This document shows, piece by piece, positions 36,346 through 37,083 of a stretch of 37,083 nt of DNA. The translations under genes were made by a program, and so were the position numbers. The notes beneath the pieces are model-generated. The model made no database searches and was not told the DNA's origin. It was given only the letters and a program-made list of their open reading frames with translations. Location of the stretch: positions 1-37,083 of the forward strand of contig CANFDS010000010.1 of the NCBI GenBank assembly GCA_947445525.1, read 5' to 3'. The stretch is from Actinomycetota bacterium (GTDB taxonomy: Bacteria > Actinomycetota > Thermoleophilia > Gaiellales > Gaiellaceae). Every line of letters begins with the position of its first letter. Positions within the stretch are counted from its first letter, which is position 1.

Positions 36346-37083
36346 TCAGGCCGCGGCCTTGGCCTTGGCCTTGGCCTTGAGCTTGTGCAGCTCCGGCACG
36401 ACCTGGGTGCCGATCAGCTCGAGGCTGCCACGGGCGAGATCGAACGGCAGGCCGGCGTACGAGATGGCGAGTGCGGGACGGAGCTCGCCGGTGACCTCGA
36501 AGCGCCTCTTCCAGCCCTCGATGATCTTCTCGGGAGTGCCCCACAGCTGTGACTGCACGAAGCCCTCGCAAGCGGCATCGAGGCCGGCCGCCTTGATGGC
36601 ATCGGCGCCGCCCTGGTAGGCCTGGTAGCCCTTGGTCTCGCCCCAGTGGGAGCCGTCGAAGTCGTAGTGCCGGATAACGCTGAGGAAGTACTTCGAGAGG
36701 TACTTGCGCGCGACGTCCTCGGCCACCTTGGGATCCTCGTGGCAGAAGGTGAAGTCCGAGAAGACGGGAGCGCCCGGCTCCTTGCCCGGATGCACCTCGC
36801 GGAACCGCGCGCGCCACGCCTCGACGGCGGCGTGGTGCTGCTCCCAGGGGAGCTGGACGAACGACATCATCGCGGCGCCGAGGTTCGCGGCTGCGATGCC
36901 GGAGTCCGGCGTCATCGCCACGGACTGGAAGCCGTGCTCGCGCCAGTTCGTCTCCGGGCGCGGGTGGATCTCGGTGCGGGTCTGCTTGAAGAACTTGGTG
37001 TCGTACTCGGCGACGCCGGTCTCGAGGATGTCGAGGATGATCTCGGCGGACTGGTCGAAGCGCTCGCGCGCCTCGTTCATGTC
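36346..37083 (-). CDS. Luciferase-like (LLM-class) flavin-dependent oxidoreductase, 3' part
   Basis: The reading frame runs off the right edge of the window, so at least the first third of the protein is missing; an ATG at 37080 is internal. The 245 visible residues match the C-terminal two thirds of F420/FMN-dependent luciferase-like monooxygenases: AEIILDILETG, YDTKFFKQTRTEIHPRP, VAMTPDSGIAAANLG and GTPEKIIEGWKRRFE. Such enzymes use reduced flavin or F420 to oxidise small organic substrates. The C-terminus is a Lys-Ala tail (LKAKAKAKAAA) encoded by a perfect GGCCTT repeat, prone to length change. Converges on the SDR gene. Substrate unknown. Confidence 0.87.
   Translation of the reverse strand, partial: DMNEARERFDQSAEIILDILETGVAEYDTKFFKQTRTEIHPRPETNWREHGFQSVAMTPDSGIAAANLGAAMMSFVQLPWEQHHAAVEAWRARFREVHPGKEPGAPVFSDFTFCHEDPKVAEDVARKYLSKYFLSVIRHYDFDGSHWGETKGYQAYQGGADAIKAAGLDAACEGFVQSQLWGTPEKIIEGWKRRFEVTGELRPALAISYAGLPFDLARGSLELIGTQVVPELHKLKAKAKAKAAA

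Overview
The window is GC-rich bacterial chromosome (roughly 70 % GC by eye, frequent GTG starts, tightly packed genes). Gene content points to a high-GC actinobacterium, possibly a deep lineage such as Thermoleophilia; that placement is inference. Supporting signs are an FprA-type ferredoxin-NADP reductase, an E2-lipB-lipA order like that of mycobacteria, a CIRCE-controlled groESL operon, a short-chain dehydrogenase with the insertion typical of mycofactocin-linked enzymes, and an Mrp ATPase without the CxxC motif. No phage, insertion sequence, CRISPR array, tRNA or rRNA was seen.

Layout. 1-114 is the tail of a probable sulfite-oxidase-like molybdoenzyme. 115-1700 is decayed DNA holding a copy of a dispersed hairpin repeat and a broken secreted FG-GAP/Ig-like protein gene. 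1710-3641 is an old-yellow-enzyme-type flavoprotein. A second, perfect copy of the hairpin repeat separates it from the convergent groES-groEL operon (5838-3848), which has a CIRCE operator and a promoter candidate. An ASCH-domain gene and a small zinc-ribbon gene follow. 6800-9920 is a lipoate block: 2-oxoacid dehydrogenase E2, lipB and lipA, with overlapping reading frames. Downstream lie a trypsin-like protease remnant, two tandem MFS transporter paralogues, fumC, fprA and an IscA/ErpA-type protein with a His/Cys-rich tail, all on the minus strand.

16133-30216 is a complete 14-gene respiratory complex I operon, nuoA to nuoN in canonical order, mostly with overlapping or nearly touching frames. 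It is divergent from the erpA-fprA-fumC block. Together these encode NADH oxidation, iron-sulfur delivery, a ferredoxin/NADPH link, a TCA-cycle enzyme and lipoylation of a 2-oxoacid dehydrogenase: an aerobic central-metabolism neighbourhood.

After nuoN come a small membrane protein, a multiply frameshifted Ldh_2-type dehydrogenase pseudogene, the Mrp/ApbC iron-sulfur ATPase, and a MacB/FtsX-type ABC permease. The permease converges on, and overlaps, a minus-strand cluster of two small exported proteins and an ABC ATPase. The window ends with the mycofactocin-type SDR and the 3' part of a luciferase-like flavin-dependent oxidoreductase.

No wholly new multi-gene system is evident. The best leads are the hairpin repeat family, the exported-protein/ABC cluster with its head-on permease, the metal-binding tail on the IscA homologue, and the cluster of decayed genes at block boundaries.
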